The notes under the pieces: model-generated
Told to the model about the DNA's origin: nothing
What the model saw: the letters and a program-made list of their open reading frames with translations, nothing else
Databases searched by the model: none
Position numbers and translations under genes: made by a program
Shown: positions 38,933 to 51,557 of the stretch, one piece after another
Layout: every line of letters starts with the position of its first letter
How positions within the stretch are numbered: position 1 is the stretch's first letter
Origin: Anaspis maculata
Lineage: Eukaryota > Arthropoda > Insecta > Coleoptera > Scraptiidae
DNA: 64,000 nt
Reading direction: 5' to 3'
NCBI GenBank assembly: GCA_949128115.1
Contig: OX421962.1
Span: 55,221,787-55,285,786, forward strand

Positions 38933-41695
38933 TACTTTTTTCACTGGTAACAAAAATAGTTATCTGAAACAAAATACTCCTCACTGGTCCACCAGATTTG
39001 ACTAGATCAAGAGTCTCGCACTTTTTCAGAGGAAGTTATTCATAGTAACGCCTGTTTTTGTTGTTTATTTATATAATTTATGCAAGAGTAGAATAAGAAT
39101 AGCAATTATTTGAATGGAATATCTGTTGAAAATTAGATTTTGTATCAACTATTTCTCTTCAGTGAACTGAGTATGAAATCTTAGCTCTTTTTTTTCCCGA
39201 CTCGCGATATTCTCGTTACATCAAGAAACTTGACAGTCCAAAAATTTTCGGAAATGAAAATCATCACTTGATAGATTTCGTATGAAAATTACATTTGAAG
39301 AAGTCTTTTGTTGTAAGGTTCCTATTGAGCGTTTCATTGATTCTTTTGATTGGAGATCTAGGTAGAGTTGTCACCAAATCTTAGCCCTTGATCTTTATAC
39401 TTTAGACCTAGAATTCTCTACGAAAAGAGAGAAAAACCATTATTGTTACATTCGCAAAAAAAATCACAAGACTTGATGTCAGAGTAAAAATGGTTTCGAA
39501 TGGACCGGGCCCTTCTCATTCTCACAGTCAGTGAACAATTTGTCTGTTACACCCTAGGAGACGCAAACAGACCACCCCTCACAGCAGGATTCCCGCTAAA
39601 TACCAGTAATGAGCTCCGAAGCATTCCGACATGTTAATACCCATGGTAGTGGTTTTAAAGTTACTTCCAGCTTACTGTTTCCCTTGTCAGTGCCTTGTCA
39701 CATTATGAATGACGTCTGCATATCCCTAAAGTTGTTTGACAGCTTTGTGTCGGCGCTGCGCTCTGATTCCTGCCCTAAAAGCCGTGTTCTTCCGCAAAAC
39801 ATTCAAGAATCATCACGTGGATGCTGATGTGATTGCTGTGGGAGAGAATAATATCGCTGTAATTGCATTGCATATAAAGCATCAGAAATGCATTATCGCA
39901 GTGATCGGTATCATTTCACAAAGGCGTGGTGGGCAAAAAATTCGAACAAAAGCAGCCATGTTTTATAATAGACGTGTCGCGTTTGTTTCCATGGCCTAGG
40001 CCGCTGATGGTACAAAGGGCGCTGCATCGATACATGGTAATTAGGGCGGTGCACTAGTCATACGATACCATCTCTAAATTTGAATACTAAATGTACCTAC
40101 CGGCTACTACCCTCTCCTGCTGTGTGAGCGACTTGATATATTGCACTTCGGCCACGATTACGATGCCATTTCTGCTGCCTCCAAATCAGTGGTTTTCCCT
40201 AAAAGTATGTTCGTGTCTGATCTGCATAATGACTTAATCAGGTTGGTTCTACGAGTGTATTGTTGAAAATGCAATAATTCCGAGATCGGAAAGTCGTTTT
40301 CGAATAAGGGGGAAGCAAAGGCATGTTATTATAACTTTATATGCAGTAAAAAACATACTGCAAATTTTAAGGGCTTTTCCAGCTATAAAAAGCAAGCGAT
40401 ATTTCTCAAGTTTCCGCTTTCGACCTACTAATAAGTTTATCAGGTAAATGTTCATTGTTCTGCCTATGTTTTGTATGGGTATATAGATTCCCATATTCCC
40501 ATTCCATTCCCAGGTTCATTTTGCATGAAAAATCTCAATGTGATATTCTTCATATGCGTTAATTCGTCACATGAATAAATTATGAATCACATAATAGGCA
40601 CATTAGTTTGATGTGCGGTTATATTCCAATCAACCCACCAGCTAATTGAAGAATGATTGAACGAAACGTTTTGGCTGTGGCCTGTTTTCAAGCTCCGGCT
40701 TCATCATCCGACAAAGTGGTAGGTATTTTGATCCACAATATACTGGCATGGCATTATACTTGTACTCATATGTACCCCCGTACCCGTATAATACACCTAT
40801 TTGACTATTAAAAGATTATAACAAAAGGCACGAAATCTACACCGATCATATTACCAACCCAGCACAAAACATTTGCAATGTGGTGGTGTGTATTATAGCA
40901 TCGCTGGGTTATACCTTCAGAAATACGTATTTTAAAAGGAGACCTTTGAAACTGATCTCTGGAATTTGGAGCTTTGTCTGTCACATCAATAATGCTTCAT
41001 GCGTTTTGTGTTGTACCTATATAGAAAAACATACCAATGTTAGTGGAAAAAGAAAGATAACATAGAGAGTTCGAATAATTACCCGCTACAAATTTCAGAG
41101 CATCGAACAGGCAAAAGTTGTCAAATTGCATATAGAAATATCGAAATGTATATATAAAGAAAAAAGACTATGCTAATAGCCTTAGCTTTGGGCTTTGGCT
41201 TAAAACACGAATGCGTTTGTCTTGAGTCTTGTCATCCTTCATTAATTCCATTGAATAGATCAAACGCTCAATATTGAAGCGAAATTCGCTAGATACTCTA
41301 ACACTGGGATAAGATACAAACCTCTACAATTGGCGGAGGAGCGGCTTGAGAGCTTTGCGGTTCCTCGCGAAGCTTTCCGTTAGTATCGCATTTGAAAATG
41401 GGCCTGCGCAACGCCTCATGCAATTTATTTCCAATATCAGTTGAAATTTTTAGAAAAAATAGACCCTCCAGCTAGAAATGTCATTTGAGGTGAGTCCGCA
41501 CTGAACGCGGGTCGAATGGCCAAAAGTCGGGTGAACGATCCCGAGTGGTATCGGCCATAAAATATTTTTCTCAACACGATCATAATACTTTCCCTTTTAT
41601 AAGTGGAGGTGGAATCTCCACTTTAATGGTGGTCGGGAAAGTCAAAAAGACTTCGAAAACTATATGAAATAATTATGGGGTCCTATATTAAAATG
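38933..41695. other. intronic, nothing recognised
   Basis: No gene. ACAATTGGCGGAGGAGC at about 41331 is shared with 17184, so both belong to an undefined dispersed repeat. Confidence 0.45.
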
Positions 41696-42018
41696 GAGTA
41701 TTATACTAAAAATTTTTCTCGATTGAAATGGAAACTAGATTGAAAAATAATTGACCCGTGTTTTTTTATTTAGTCAAAACTCGTATCGTTTGGGCGCAAT
41801 AAATGAATAACATCAACTAGTTCTGACGTCACAGTGAGTCGCCGCCTATACTGCCTGTGTAAATGACGTCAGAAATAGGCAGAATATAGGAATTTCGTTT
41901 ATTTATTGCGGCCCAACGATACGATTTATGGTAGAATAAAAAAATACGGGTCAGCTTTTTTTCAATATAGTTTCCGATTCCATCGAAAACAAAATATTTT
42001 TTCAAAAGTATAATACTC
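41696..42018. mobile_element. foldback MITE, about 323 bp, with two TGACGTCA octamers in its loop
   Basis: GAGTATTATACTAAAAATTT at the left is matched by GTATAATACTC at the right. Inner pairs are TTGACCCGTGTTTTTTTATT / AATAAAAAAATACGGGTCA and CGTATCGTTTGGGCGCAATA / TATTGCGGCCCAACGATACG. TGACGTCA occurs at 41824 and 41864 on the two sides of the centre, so it is part of the inverted repeat itself. Confidence 0.87.
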
Positions 42019-44865
42019 TATTGTAGATTGTAGATTGTTTGCTATTACATGGCGCTGTGCTAAAATAAATATGATAAATTTAGCTAAAAATCACAAGCTA
42101 TGAAAATTAAAAATTTCACTTGTAACAAGACTCTCGTATCTTCCAGATAATAATCAGGAATAGCTCATGCGTTTAGCATGTTGGGTAATACGGAATGCTG
42201 ATATATCAAGAGCACAATGGCCATTAAAAGCATTGTCTACGCGAAGCGGAATAATTTGCAATATATCTTCCAGTATAACGGGCGGTCTTTGATGCTAGTC
42301 GATGTTAACAGGCTATTCTCTAAACAAACGCGATTAGCATTAGCCAGGTCTCGTTACACACCCCGAGGCGTTCATTTCAATGCCTAATCAACTTAATTCG
42401 GTGTATGAGTTTTGGTAGCGACGCCGGCGCTCAAAGATATGGTGGTGGAATAGGCGGTTGGGTTAACAATATCAAGTTAAGGGCGACCACAATGATCGAA
42501 AATTGTTTTATCCCCGTCTCTGTAGCTCATCTCTAATGAATTTCTGATTAGATTTGGGCCGTATCTATCCAAGAATCGGAAGTATAAAATAAATTAAGAA
42601 AGCAGGCTGGCATGTAACAATCACAGCAATAATTGCAGAAATGCTACTTCTTTACGCCTGGGCTTTGATTTCGGAATATGGATACTCAAAGAAACGGAAG
42701 TTTAGCTCCGCGTGAAAAAGTGCTTTTCAGAGAATCAAGGATTTGTCAAAACGGCTTTCGCATGACTATTCAAACAACCCCCAAACCTCCAGTTCTGAGT
42801 AAAACACAAAGAGCAAAACTACGAAAAAGATTCCCAATATAAACATTGGCTTAAACGTTTCGCACAGGTGATGACCATTAAAAAATAATTAAAAACAAAA
42901 TGAAACGCACTTTTTGTTCCTATATCTTCAATTAATGAATTTTTAATGATTCGACAGTATTTTTTTCATAAACAACATGTTCTAATTGAGTTTTATAGTT
43001 GAGTCTTACCTATCAGGTGCTGCAGGTTGTAATTTATTAACACAGCTATATTTTTTGTCAATTTTCTTCATTAACGAAAGTTGTTCCTATATTAATTGAT
43101 TCTTAACATTGTTTTTGTTTGATATAATTGACGAAAGGACAATCAAGGCTTTTGCAAGGTTGCGACTGTTATACGGTTATATTTAGGTACTTACGTATTT
43201 TTACAATTTTGTTGTGACTTGTTACCCTACTCTTTTCAAAAAGTCTAGCAAATATTGATTCTAAGAAATTAGAAGTATAGATAGCAAACAAGTCAAGTTA
43301 TTCATCTTCGAAGAAACGAGATCTGATCTAGATGAAGCCAAAGAGGTTTCGAAAACGTCAAGACCGATGAATGTTTATTGGGCCTGGGTCGTCGCGTCGA
43401 GACTCATCCATGATCGGGACCCACCATCAGCTACTAGTCTTATATTATGAAGAGAGATCTTTTGTTGATTTTTTGGCGACCTGCACTCAACCAGGTACAA
43501 AATATATTGAAATATTAAGTGGTGGAAGAGACTCGATCACCGCGGGTGGGTCTTATGATGGCAAGTAGGCACAAATGTGGGTTTCTGCTGGAATTAATGA
43601 GTTGAGAATGTGATATTATCCCGCAGAGGATATTATAACAGTGCATCCAGCAACATGTTTAGTTAATTTAACCTTTTAAAAGCCTTAACGTATAGTAACG
43701 CTTAATACTTAACCCTTTCGCTGTTGAAATAGTTTTTGTGTTGCAATTAAACAATAAATGGAAACTCATTCAGGTATAGGTACTTTCTTATGCTGTTATC
43801 CAATTAGGTTTTGTAATATATATAGTTATACTCGTACAATACCAAGATACTTTTTACCACTTATCTCATTAAGCCAGCAACAAATATTTATTTGTTTATT
43901 TGAAATCTCAATGAGGTGGCCCTAAAAAGCCCCGCACCCTGGATGGAGGTTCCAACACACGGATTGGTGAGACGCGTCGAAAAGGTTAAAGTGCTGAAGA
44001 TTGACGCGTGAGGATTTAGCGAGTAGTCTGCCTGTTTGTGCTTTGAAGTCAAGTCGATAATCGCCTACGAATTAGTTTGAAGAACTTGATGAAGTTTGTA
44101 ATCTGGTAGACTCGTAAAAAACGTGTTCATATAATGAGGCAGATTTTACTCTAAAGGTGATCTCTTTATTCTCTTTAATAGCTTAACGGTGTCTGGGAAA
44201 TCGCGAAGAAAATACGTAGGTGTGGTATAAATTAAAGTTACTGCTAGTAGCAGTGTAGCTATGATAAAGTATTTAGATGCGGGGAACAAAAAAAAAACCT
44301 TAACATTAAAAATTGCTAACATGATGAAGGTCATCAGTGTCAGAGATTTGGGTGGGTAGGTAATATGTACAGGGTTTAACAGAAACACTATTACAAACGT
44401 TGAGGGTTTGTAATAGTAGGGGTTGTAATATGTAATAGGCATTATCCGTGAATTGCCATGAAAAATTTATTTGAAAAATATAATATGATATCAATGTTCT
44501 GAAATGCTCCGTTAAAAATAAAGTTATACAGCAACAGCAAGGCGCTGGATCTGATTTTTCAGAATCGATTTTCTGTCATAACTTTTGAACCATTAACTGA
44601 TTTTGGTCGAATTTTGTGACATTCAGAGACCATTTCAAATATGTCTGCAATGAATGATGATGTCGCCATTATTCCTATCATCCTATCGCCTATACAGGTT
44701 TCCTAAATTGAGCGTCTCTTTCTGGCCCGTGACGTCACGTTCGATTGCACAGTAAATCGTCGCCGTCATAGTGTGCCAACATTGTCCCGATTCCGTAAGC
44801 CGAACGTGTGTTTTGATCATTTGATGGTGTTATTATTGGTATTTATACAGTTTTTACAAGTAGTT
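42019..44865. other. intronic, nothing recognised
   Basis: No gene. TACAGGGTTTAACAGAAACA near 44369 resembles the ACAGGGTG transposon ends but has no partner that I found. Confidence 0.45.
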
Positions 44866-45159
44866 ATGGTGAATAAATGTTGTGTGCCACTATGCAAGTC
44901 CACAAGTTATACAGTGATGGCCATAATACCTACACCATTAAAAGTATTAACTGGGACTTGGAACACGCACTTACCTGTGCTTTCTGGGCACGTCCATATA
45001 TCGTTGATATATCAATTACAAAAATACTTGTATCCGCGCATCAAATGCCTCTCTGGCAAATTCTTCTATGCGAAATATTTATTTGCAATATTCATTGAGA
45101 AGTTCGTTATATTTTTAGCGACTTTCCCAGCATGGTTGGCTTTAGAATTCAAAAAATAA
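44866..45159 (+). pseudogene. possible THAP zinc-finger relic (N-terminus only)
   Basis: An ATG at 44866 opens with MVNKCCVPLCKSTSY, which has the Cys-x-V-x-x-Cys start typical of THAP (C2CH) domains. The later THAP landmarks (AVPTF box, Trp, second Cys-x2-His) are not visible downstream in this frame. The rest of the 98 codons is hydrophobic and unlike the family, so a frameshift or decay is likely. THAP domains occur in P-element-like transposases and in host genes. A chance match over 12 residues cannot be ruled out. Confidence 0.35.
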
Positions 45160-45659
45160 AACGCACTTTCAACACGGCGGAGCAATGTAAATACAAATGG
45201 CGCGATCACTCATGGCACACTGTGCCCAGAACGTGCCGAAAACAGCTGCGCGGAATCGCGGGATTCTCCATCTCTCTTTTGAGGAAACCTGTATTATCCC
45301 CTATTACAAGAAATTCTTTCTCCATGTTGGTAGCGATGTATTTCTAGCACTAGTTCTTGTACCTAACCTCAAAACTCGTTAAACTGTCGTGTGTCAAATA
45401 TTGGCCTGAGTCATGGAATAGTAAACTGCAAACTGCACCAATCAAATCCCACACAAATTCTTGTACAAGAAGTTGTATAATGTGATAGGGCTTTTGGTCA
45501 ACAGACCTTTCAAGCCGTGTTAAAGAGTAAAGGGTGCGGGGCGTCTCTTCCTGATAAATAGTCTTCACTACCTATGCTTATCCATTTTAGCTAATTTTTT
45601 AGCCACTAAGCATGCGTAAGTATACATGACACGACCCTGACATGAGATTAAAAAAAAAA

Positions 45660-46745
45660 TTAAAGGACCCCGCACGATTCTTATGGAAAATGGCTCCCGG
45701 TTAAATTCTCTGAATTTTTGATATGATGTAGCTCATGAGATACTAATCAAATACCGTGAACCTCAAAGTCAAATAATGGTCGGTTTTTTACCCACAGGGG
45801 GTTGAAGTTGGAGGTTTTGACGGCTTAAAAATGATATTCTGACGTAAATAAAAGCTTTCCATTTGGTTTCTCTTCAAGATGTGTTTCATGCTATATGTAT
45901 TTATTTGACAGAAAATTATCAACCCCCTCCTCCACCCCCATCCCCTATCTACCATCACAAAATTCGAGATTACTCTTGAAAGTCATGCAGATGGCTTATG
46001 TGATTTAAATTATGAATTTTGACATAGAAATTATTTTCCACCCCTAATTTTGGGGTGCCGATTTTCCAATTTTCTTCGGTTAATTTGGCTAAATTTTTGG
46101 TATTGTGTACTCCTAATTCTGCTGAACAAAAAGTTCCCATGCCAAAACTTATTCCTATGGACAGTTTTTGTTCTACAGGGGACTGAAGTTGAAGATTTGA
46201 GAGCATAAATATTGAACTTCAGTCCCCTGCAGAACAAAAACTGTTCATAGGAATAAGTTTTGATATGAGAACTTTTTGTTCAGCAGAATTAGAACTACAC
46301 AATACCAAAGATTCAGCCAAGTTAACCGAGGAAAATTGGAAAATTGGCACCCCAACATTAGGGGTGGAAAATAATTTTCATGTCAAAATTCATGATTTAA
46401 ATCACAGAAGCCATCCGCATGGCTTTCGGGAGTAATCTCGAATTTCATGATGGTAGATAGGGGTTGGGGGTGGAGGAGGGGGTTGATATTTTTCTGTCAA
46501 ATAAATACATTTAGCATGAAACACAACTTGAAGAGATACCAAATAAAAAGCTTCTATTAACGTCATAATATCGTTTTGAAGCCGTCAAAACCTCCAACTT
46601 CAACCCCCTGTGGGTAAAAAACTGTCCATTATTTGAATTTGGGGTTCACGGTATTCGATTAGTATCTCATGAGCTACAACATATCAAAAATTCAGAGAAT
46701 TTAACCGGGAGCCATTTTCCATAAGAATCGTGCGGGGTCCTTTAA
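45660..46745. mobile_element. large foldback element, about 1.09 kb, bounded by TTAA
   Basis: TTAA at 45660-45663 is followed by AGGACCCCGCACGATTCTTA. The right end is TAAGAATCGTGCGGGGTCCT followed by TTAA at 46742-46745. The arms run to a centre at about 46198 (CAGGGGACTGAAGTT / AACTTCAGTCCCCTG). Paired words all along include GGGGGTTGAAGTTGGAGGTT / AACCTCCAACTTCAACCCCC. TTAA flanks are the target duplication of piggyBac-type elements, but the terminus does not start with CCC as in classical piggyBac, so the family is open. Divergence between arms is modest. Confidence 0.9.
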
Positions 46746-46751
46746 AAGGTA

Positions 46752-47503
46752 AAGGGTGTTTTTTTTAAAGTTGAGCGGTTTTGATTCATTTCTATGATGT
46801 TCCTAGATGTCAAACAGCTTCATATGTCACATCATTTTGTAGCTATAAGTTCCAAGTTTTGTACGACATGGAGCGCTGGCCCATTGATGATCGCGTTAGA
46901 ACAGTACAGCTGTTTATAAGAAATAAAAAAAAATGGCAACACAGTTACCATCAATTCTTATCGATATGCAGAAATGCTCCAGACATTTTTAGGTGATGCT
47001 ATGAATCAGCTGCAGCTTCCTGGCGGTATGTGGTTCCAACAGGATGGAGCAAGGCCTCATACAGCCAACGTGAGCATGAATCTATTGAGAGAAATGTTTC
47101 CAAATCGACTTGTTTCGCAAAATGGAGACGTTGCTTATCCAACGCACTCTCCAGATTTGAGCGTCCTGGATTACTTTTTATGGGGATTTCTGAAATCCAA
47201 AGTCTTCATAAATCCTTTGCAAGATTTGGATGACCTCAAAAACAAAATTCGACTGGCCATTGCCGAGATTCCCGCTGAAATGTGTCGCTGTGCAATGCAC
47301 GATTTATCGCAGCGGGCGGAAATTTGCGTTCAAAGACGTGGGGGTCATTTATTGGGTGAAATCTTTAAAACAAATTAGTGTAAGTTTCCAAATAAAATCT
47401 TGAATGTTTGCTCTTTGTTCACAACATACTATGGATAAATTCCTTTGGCTAGTTAATTTATTATTGAACTTTATAACCGCTCAGCTTTAAAAAAAACACC
47501 CTT
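46752..47503 (+). mobile_element. mariner/Tc1-superfamily element, internally deleted (752 bp)
   Basis: The terminal inverted repeats begin AAGGGTGTTTTTTTTAAAG at the left (46752) and are matched at the right (ending 47503) with one mismatch in the first 29 bases. A TA dinucleotide lies directly outside each end (46750-46751 and 47504-47505), the target duplication of this superfamily. The element encloses a broken transposase (46868-47378). Six bases separate its left end from the TTAA that closes the foldback element on its left. Confidence 0.93.
46868..47378 (+). pseudogene. mariner-superfamily transposase remnant (N-terminus joined to C-terminal half, frameshifted)
   Basis: The ATG at 46868 starts MERWPIDDRVRTVQLFIRN, the usual N-terminus of this insect transposase group, and then runs out of frame at 46996. 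The C-terminal catalytic part is open in the next frame (46974-47378). It has WFQQDGARPHTANVS with the second catalytic Asp, THSPDLSVLDYFLWGFLKS with the third, and a normal C-terminus ending in IFKTN. The DNA-binding helices and the first catalytic Asp are deleted. By my count 41 residues separate the second and third Asp, which would place it with the DD41D-type mariners rather than the DD34D mariners. The enzyme cuts at the terminal inverted repeats and inserts at TA. This copy cannot encode a working one. Confidence 0.88.
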
Positions 47504-48457
47504 TATATTTAGCTATGACGAAATGGTCCATTCTTTTTCACAGCCTAGTAGACTAAACGGATAGACTAAACGGAAACCGGAAACCATATGGCGACCAACA
47601 CTGGCCAACAGCAAAATTTTGACGTTTATGTCATGATCTCTTTTCCGTCAACTTGTTTTTTGGGACGAATTTAGTCAGATCGCTCGCCGGTAGGCCATGC
47701 AGACCAGATAAGCACTTGGAATTTGGAATAGATGAAAATTACGTTTCTCGCGTATCTTGTATTGCAAATGAAAAATATCATTACTTTCTTACTGAGGTAC
47801 AGAGTCCAGAAAAATCGACTTATTTTTATACATAATTATGAATTTAGCAACAGGCTACTTTTGAGAGAAGCACGGTCGTGTGTATATAGGTCGGGTTTTA
47901 TAATGATTAATGCTCATCTCATCATAGGAGATGAACATAACACACAACGTTTTGAATAGAGCACCTTTTGATATTGCAATCGACAAAAATTAGGAAAACA
48001 GACATACTAATATATCTATTGGAAAAGCTATAGTGGTCTGCTCGCCGGTAAATTTGTCAATCAAAGCTACTATATTTGATCACAATTTGGAACAAATATT
48101 CCGATACTTCATTTTTGTTGTCGAAATATAAGGGAAATACTTAACAAATTTAGTTACTGAATGCATGTGCACTGATGAACCCCCAACAAGGGCCAAACAC
48201 GTGTCTGTGCAGTTTTGGTCTGATGTTGTGGTAGTCGGAGAGCTTTGTTCCATCAAATTTTAATAAGCTCCCTATTAGATACATATTATAATATGTAAAA
48301 CTAGAACTAACCGCTACCAATTAATCGCGAAAGTAAAATGATAAGGGAAACATCAACTTGCTTTCGTTGATAAGTTGACTGAAATAATAGCTTAAAATAA
48401 TTAGTAGATTTCTTATGTATAACCTGCCTAATAACTAAGATGAAGCTCTTTTTCCAG

Positions 48458-48916
48458 GATGCAACAGCAGCAACTGGCGGCCCAGCTGGCCCATCACGGA
48501 GGGTCCGCGCGGCAGCCCCCTCTGAGCCCGACGCCCTCGGACAGCGACTCGGACATCTCGTTGGGAGCACACTCGCCCCCCATCAGCTCCCCGGGCCCCA
48601 TCCGTTTCGGTGCCTCGTCCCCCAACCCCCTAACCTCGTTCCGGTTCGGGCCGCACTCCCCTGGTCCCATGCCGGCCCAGTTTCGCTTCGGAGGTGGCGG
48701 CGGCGGCGGCCTGGGTGCCGACAACCACACGCCCCCACACGGCGGCTTCAGGCTGGACAGACAGAGTCCAACGCCGCCAAACTTCCGGCTGGATCGCAAA
48801 TTGGATTCGGAGTCCCCAATAAACGTCGACACCGCTACATCGAATTACAATTCCGCCGTCAATTTGAGATTAACGTCGAACGAGTCCCCAATCGATGTCG
48901 ACAGCGACTCCTACAG
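48458..48916 (+). CDS. Optix: Optix, second visible exon (C-terminal tail, part 1)
   Basis: Acceptor CTTTTTCCAG|G and donor CTACAG|GTATGT, phase 2 on both sides. The first G completes an Arg codon after KN from the homeobox exon, then the frame reads MQQQQLAAQLAHHGGSARQP and PLSPTPSDSDSDISLGAHSP. The SPTPSDS-DSDISLG-HSP stretch resembles the tail directly after the homeodomain in insect Optix (recalled family knowledge). The exon is much more GC-rich than its surroundings, with a seven-glycine run (GGC repeats, about 48691-48714). Three RFG motifs (GPIRFG, SFRFG, QFRFG) and two FRLDR motifs form internal repeats. It is predicted disordered, with many SP sites. The long antisense and +2 frames over this exon are shadows. 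The 459-nt length and phase fit the flanking exons. Confidence 0.93.
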
Positions 48917-50015
48917 GTATGTGTGCGAGCTCTTGTACAGTGTGTGCTGTGCTTCATATATCGCACTATATGTAAATTATTATGAGAAATATAGACTAAT
49001 ATTTCCGTTCTTAGGACGATTAAATTCAATATGATTTGATTATGCTTTGGTTGAAAAGCGTATGGGTACGGTACGCGAAGTATTAGTCACTAGAGAATCC
49101 AGAATAATAATCAATAATTATTAGCCAGTCTCGTAAAATTAAAGCGCTCTTCAAAAATGAGAGAGCGCGGGTTCGAATCCTTTGAGCATCATGGATGTTT
49201 CACGACTGCGACAAGTTAAAACACATTTCATCAGTTATGTATGATTTATGATGCTTAAAATCGAACGTAAAAAAAAGGCAACGTAGACATGAAGAAAAAG
49301 GCAAAGCGAGAAAGTAAGACTTATTTTTATGGAAGAAAATATTGAAAAAATAACGGTGTGTCCGGAGTTTACGACCTTGGGCCGCCTCCGACAAAAAAAC
49401 TACAGTTTACCTAACAGTTTACAACGAAAAAAAAAACCACCGCGTTCCGACAGGAAAAATATTAGAAACGGCTGCCGCCCCTAAACTCCGCCCCTGACAT
49501 AGAAATCGAGAACCTAATGGGGCCTTGCACTGCCACTTTTACACACCGAAGGCGCCACAACCGTTGGGGGCAAATTCGACAATTTTGACGGCGTTGACGC
49601 TCCAATGACCGGCGTCCGTCATTTCATGTCTTGATTTGAAAAAAGGATAACCTCTGTTTCTTGCCTGACGTTTCAAGTCACTGTCAGTTACTGGTCAAAC
49701 TACTCAAACTTCCGTGTTTTTCCCGTCGTTAGGGCCGCTTCATCAAAGTAGGAGCCCCATACAGTACTGGCAACCTCACGTTGAGTTTTTAAATAGACTA
49801 TTTCCGCATGACGTCACACGCCCGAGTCGAACGGCTGATTCGGGGCAACGTCAAACATGATGTCAACTAGTATACGTGCCAGTTTGTCAAAACTTTGTGA
49901 CACCAGTGACTTTTACACACCGACACCGACTGACAGATTGACATACTAGTCATACTACCAATCTGACTGACGCACATGACTGACGCGACGTAGCCCACGT
50001 GCCCCGTGACCCAAG

Positions 50016-51102
50016 TCGAAAAGTGGGAGAAACATTTTTTCCTAAATTTCTTTTTAAGCAAGGGAGTTACAGCTCCTCAAAGATACAAAGTGAAACAGAG
50101 TTTTCAGTTATTTGCTCAAGAACCGTCAAGGCGAAGAACTTCAAATTTGGTGTAGAATGGTTACTTAACATTGCAAATGTTCACGCAAAATTTCAAACAA
50201 ATCTGGCCAGTGGTGGCGGAGTTAAGAGGAGGTTGGGGTAGGTTGAACTGTCAGAAAAAAAAGTTTGCAATCCGTTTGTATTTTTGTTTGCACATTTGGA
50301 TAGACTTGTTCAAGACTAAACTTTCATGCTCCTTGCATTTTTTTCTTAGGATGCACCGTTCACGAGTAAAAGTTAAAAAAACAGGAACGTGCGACATGAC
50401 ATGTGGTTTTTAATTTTTTCTTTTTTTGTCAAAAAGTTATAAGTAGGTACCTATCTAATGTGTAAATCAAAGTGAGAGACTATTCAAATGTGCAAACAAA
50501 AATACGACCGGAACGTAGACTTTTTTCTAGCAATTCAACCTAACCCCTTATTTCGACCCCACTGGTCAATTTGTTTGGTTTTTGTTTATTTTTTTTTGGC
50601 ACAGGGAGATTTCTTCACAGTGCAAATAAAACACGTGAGTTTTAGAAAAAATTCAGACATCATCAGTGAAGTTGGGGGTTCGGGTCGGTTAACTACCAGA
50701 AAAAAATTATTCGACACGTTCCTGGTTTTTCCACTTTTACTCATCGACGGTGTATCCTACAGAAAAAATGCGAGGGGCATAAAAGTTTAGTCTTGAGCAA
50801 TTATATCCAAATGTGCAAACAAAACTACAAACGGATTGCAGACATTATTTTCTGACAGTTCAACCTACCCCACCCCCTCTAATTTTCCCGCCACTGGCCA
50901 GATTTGTTTAAAATTTTGCATGTATACATTTGCATTGTTGAGGAACGAGGAACCTTCCTACACCAAATTTGAAGTTGTTCCTCTTGACAGTCTTGACGGT
51001 TCTTGGGCAAATAATTAAAAACTCTGTTTCACTTCGTACCTTTGAAGGGCTGTAACTCCCTTAGGAAGCAATTTGGGAAAAAATGTTGCTCGCACTTTTC
51101 GA
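50016..51102. mobile_element. complex foldback element, about 1.09 kb
   Basis: The outer arms pair: TCGAAAAGTGGGAGAAACAT at 50016 with GTTGCTCGCACTTTTCGA at the right end, GGGAGTTACAGC / GCTGTAACTCCC, CTGGCCAGTGG / CCACTGGCCAG. The middle (about 50480-50700) holds further arm-like segments in alternating orientation: AAATGTGCAAACAAAAATAC and GTCGGTTAACTACCAG relate to the right and left arms respectively. The order is therefore left-right-left-right rather than a simple palindrome. The frames of 60-100 codons inside are not conserved between arms. Confidence 0.85.
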
Positions 51103-51557
51103 TTTTTTTTTTGAGAGGAATCACCTCCCGGAATTTCATGCAAGGTCACTGAAACACCCTGTATATTATTTATAAAGATTGACCAGAGAAGACTCGAAGG
51201 CTCGATGTTAAATAAATGTATTCCATTGCGCAAGCGTCGGACAAAAAGTTCCCCTGAAATCTGCAGACTTTTCTAACCGTCTGCGTCTACCGTCCCAAAA
51301 GTAGTTTGAGCCGCTGAGGGAACAGAGGATTTGATTCTCAATAAGGAAATCGTCTAAGATTTTGACGGAATGCCAAAATCGTAATGCGCATGCTGCTGAC
51401 GTCCACGGACCGTTAGGGACTGCTGATCGAATAAACCTATCAAAACGGTCCATAGGGGTGTCATTTGTGATTCAAGAAGGCTAGTGATGAGCAGTCCAAC
51501 TTGATTAAGAGATCCGTGCTTTGTTTGTTTTTGAACTATATGCCGACAAGTTTTAAA

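Noticed and set aside
48440..48985. 181-codon alternative frame over the second Optix exon
   Set aside because: It overlaps the Optix frame in +2 with arginine/proline-rich text typical of a shadow. It would ignore the splice acceptor and phase.
49135..49195. Possible tRNA gene (GGGTTCGAATCC at about 49170)
   Set aside because: A box B-like word is present but no acceptor or D stem pairs, and the T stem is broken. At most a tRNA-derived repeat fragment.
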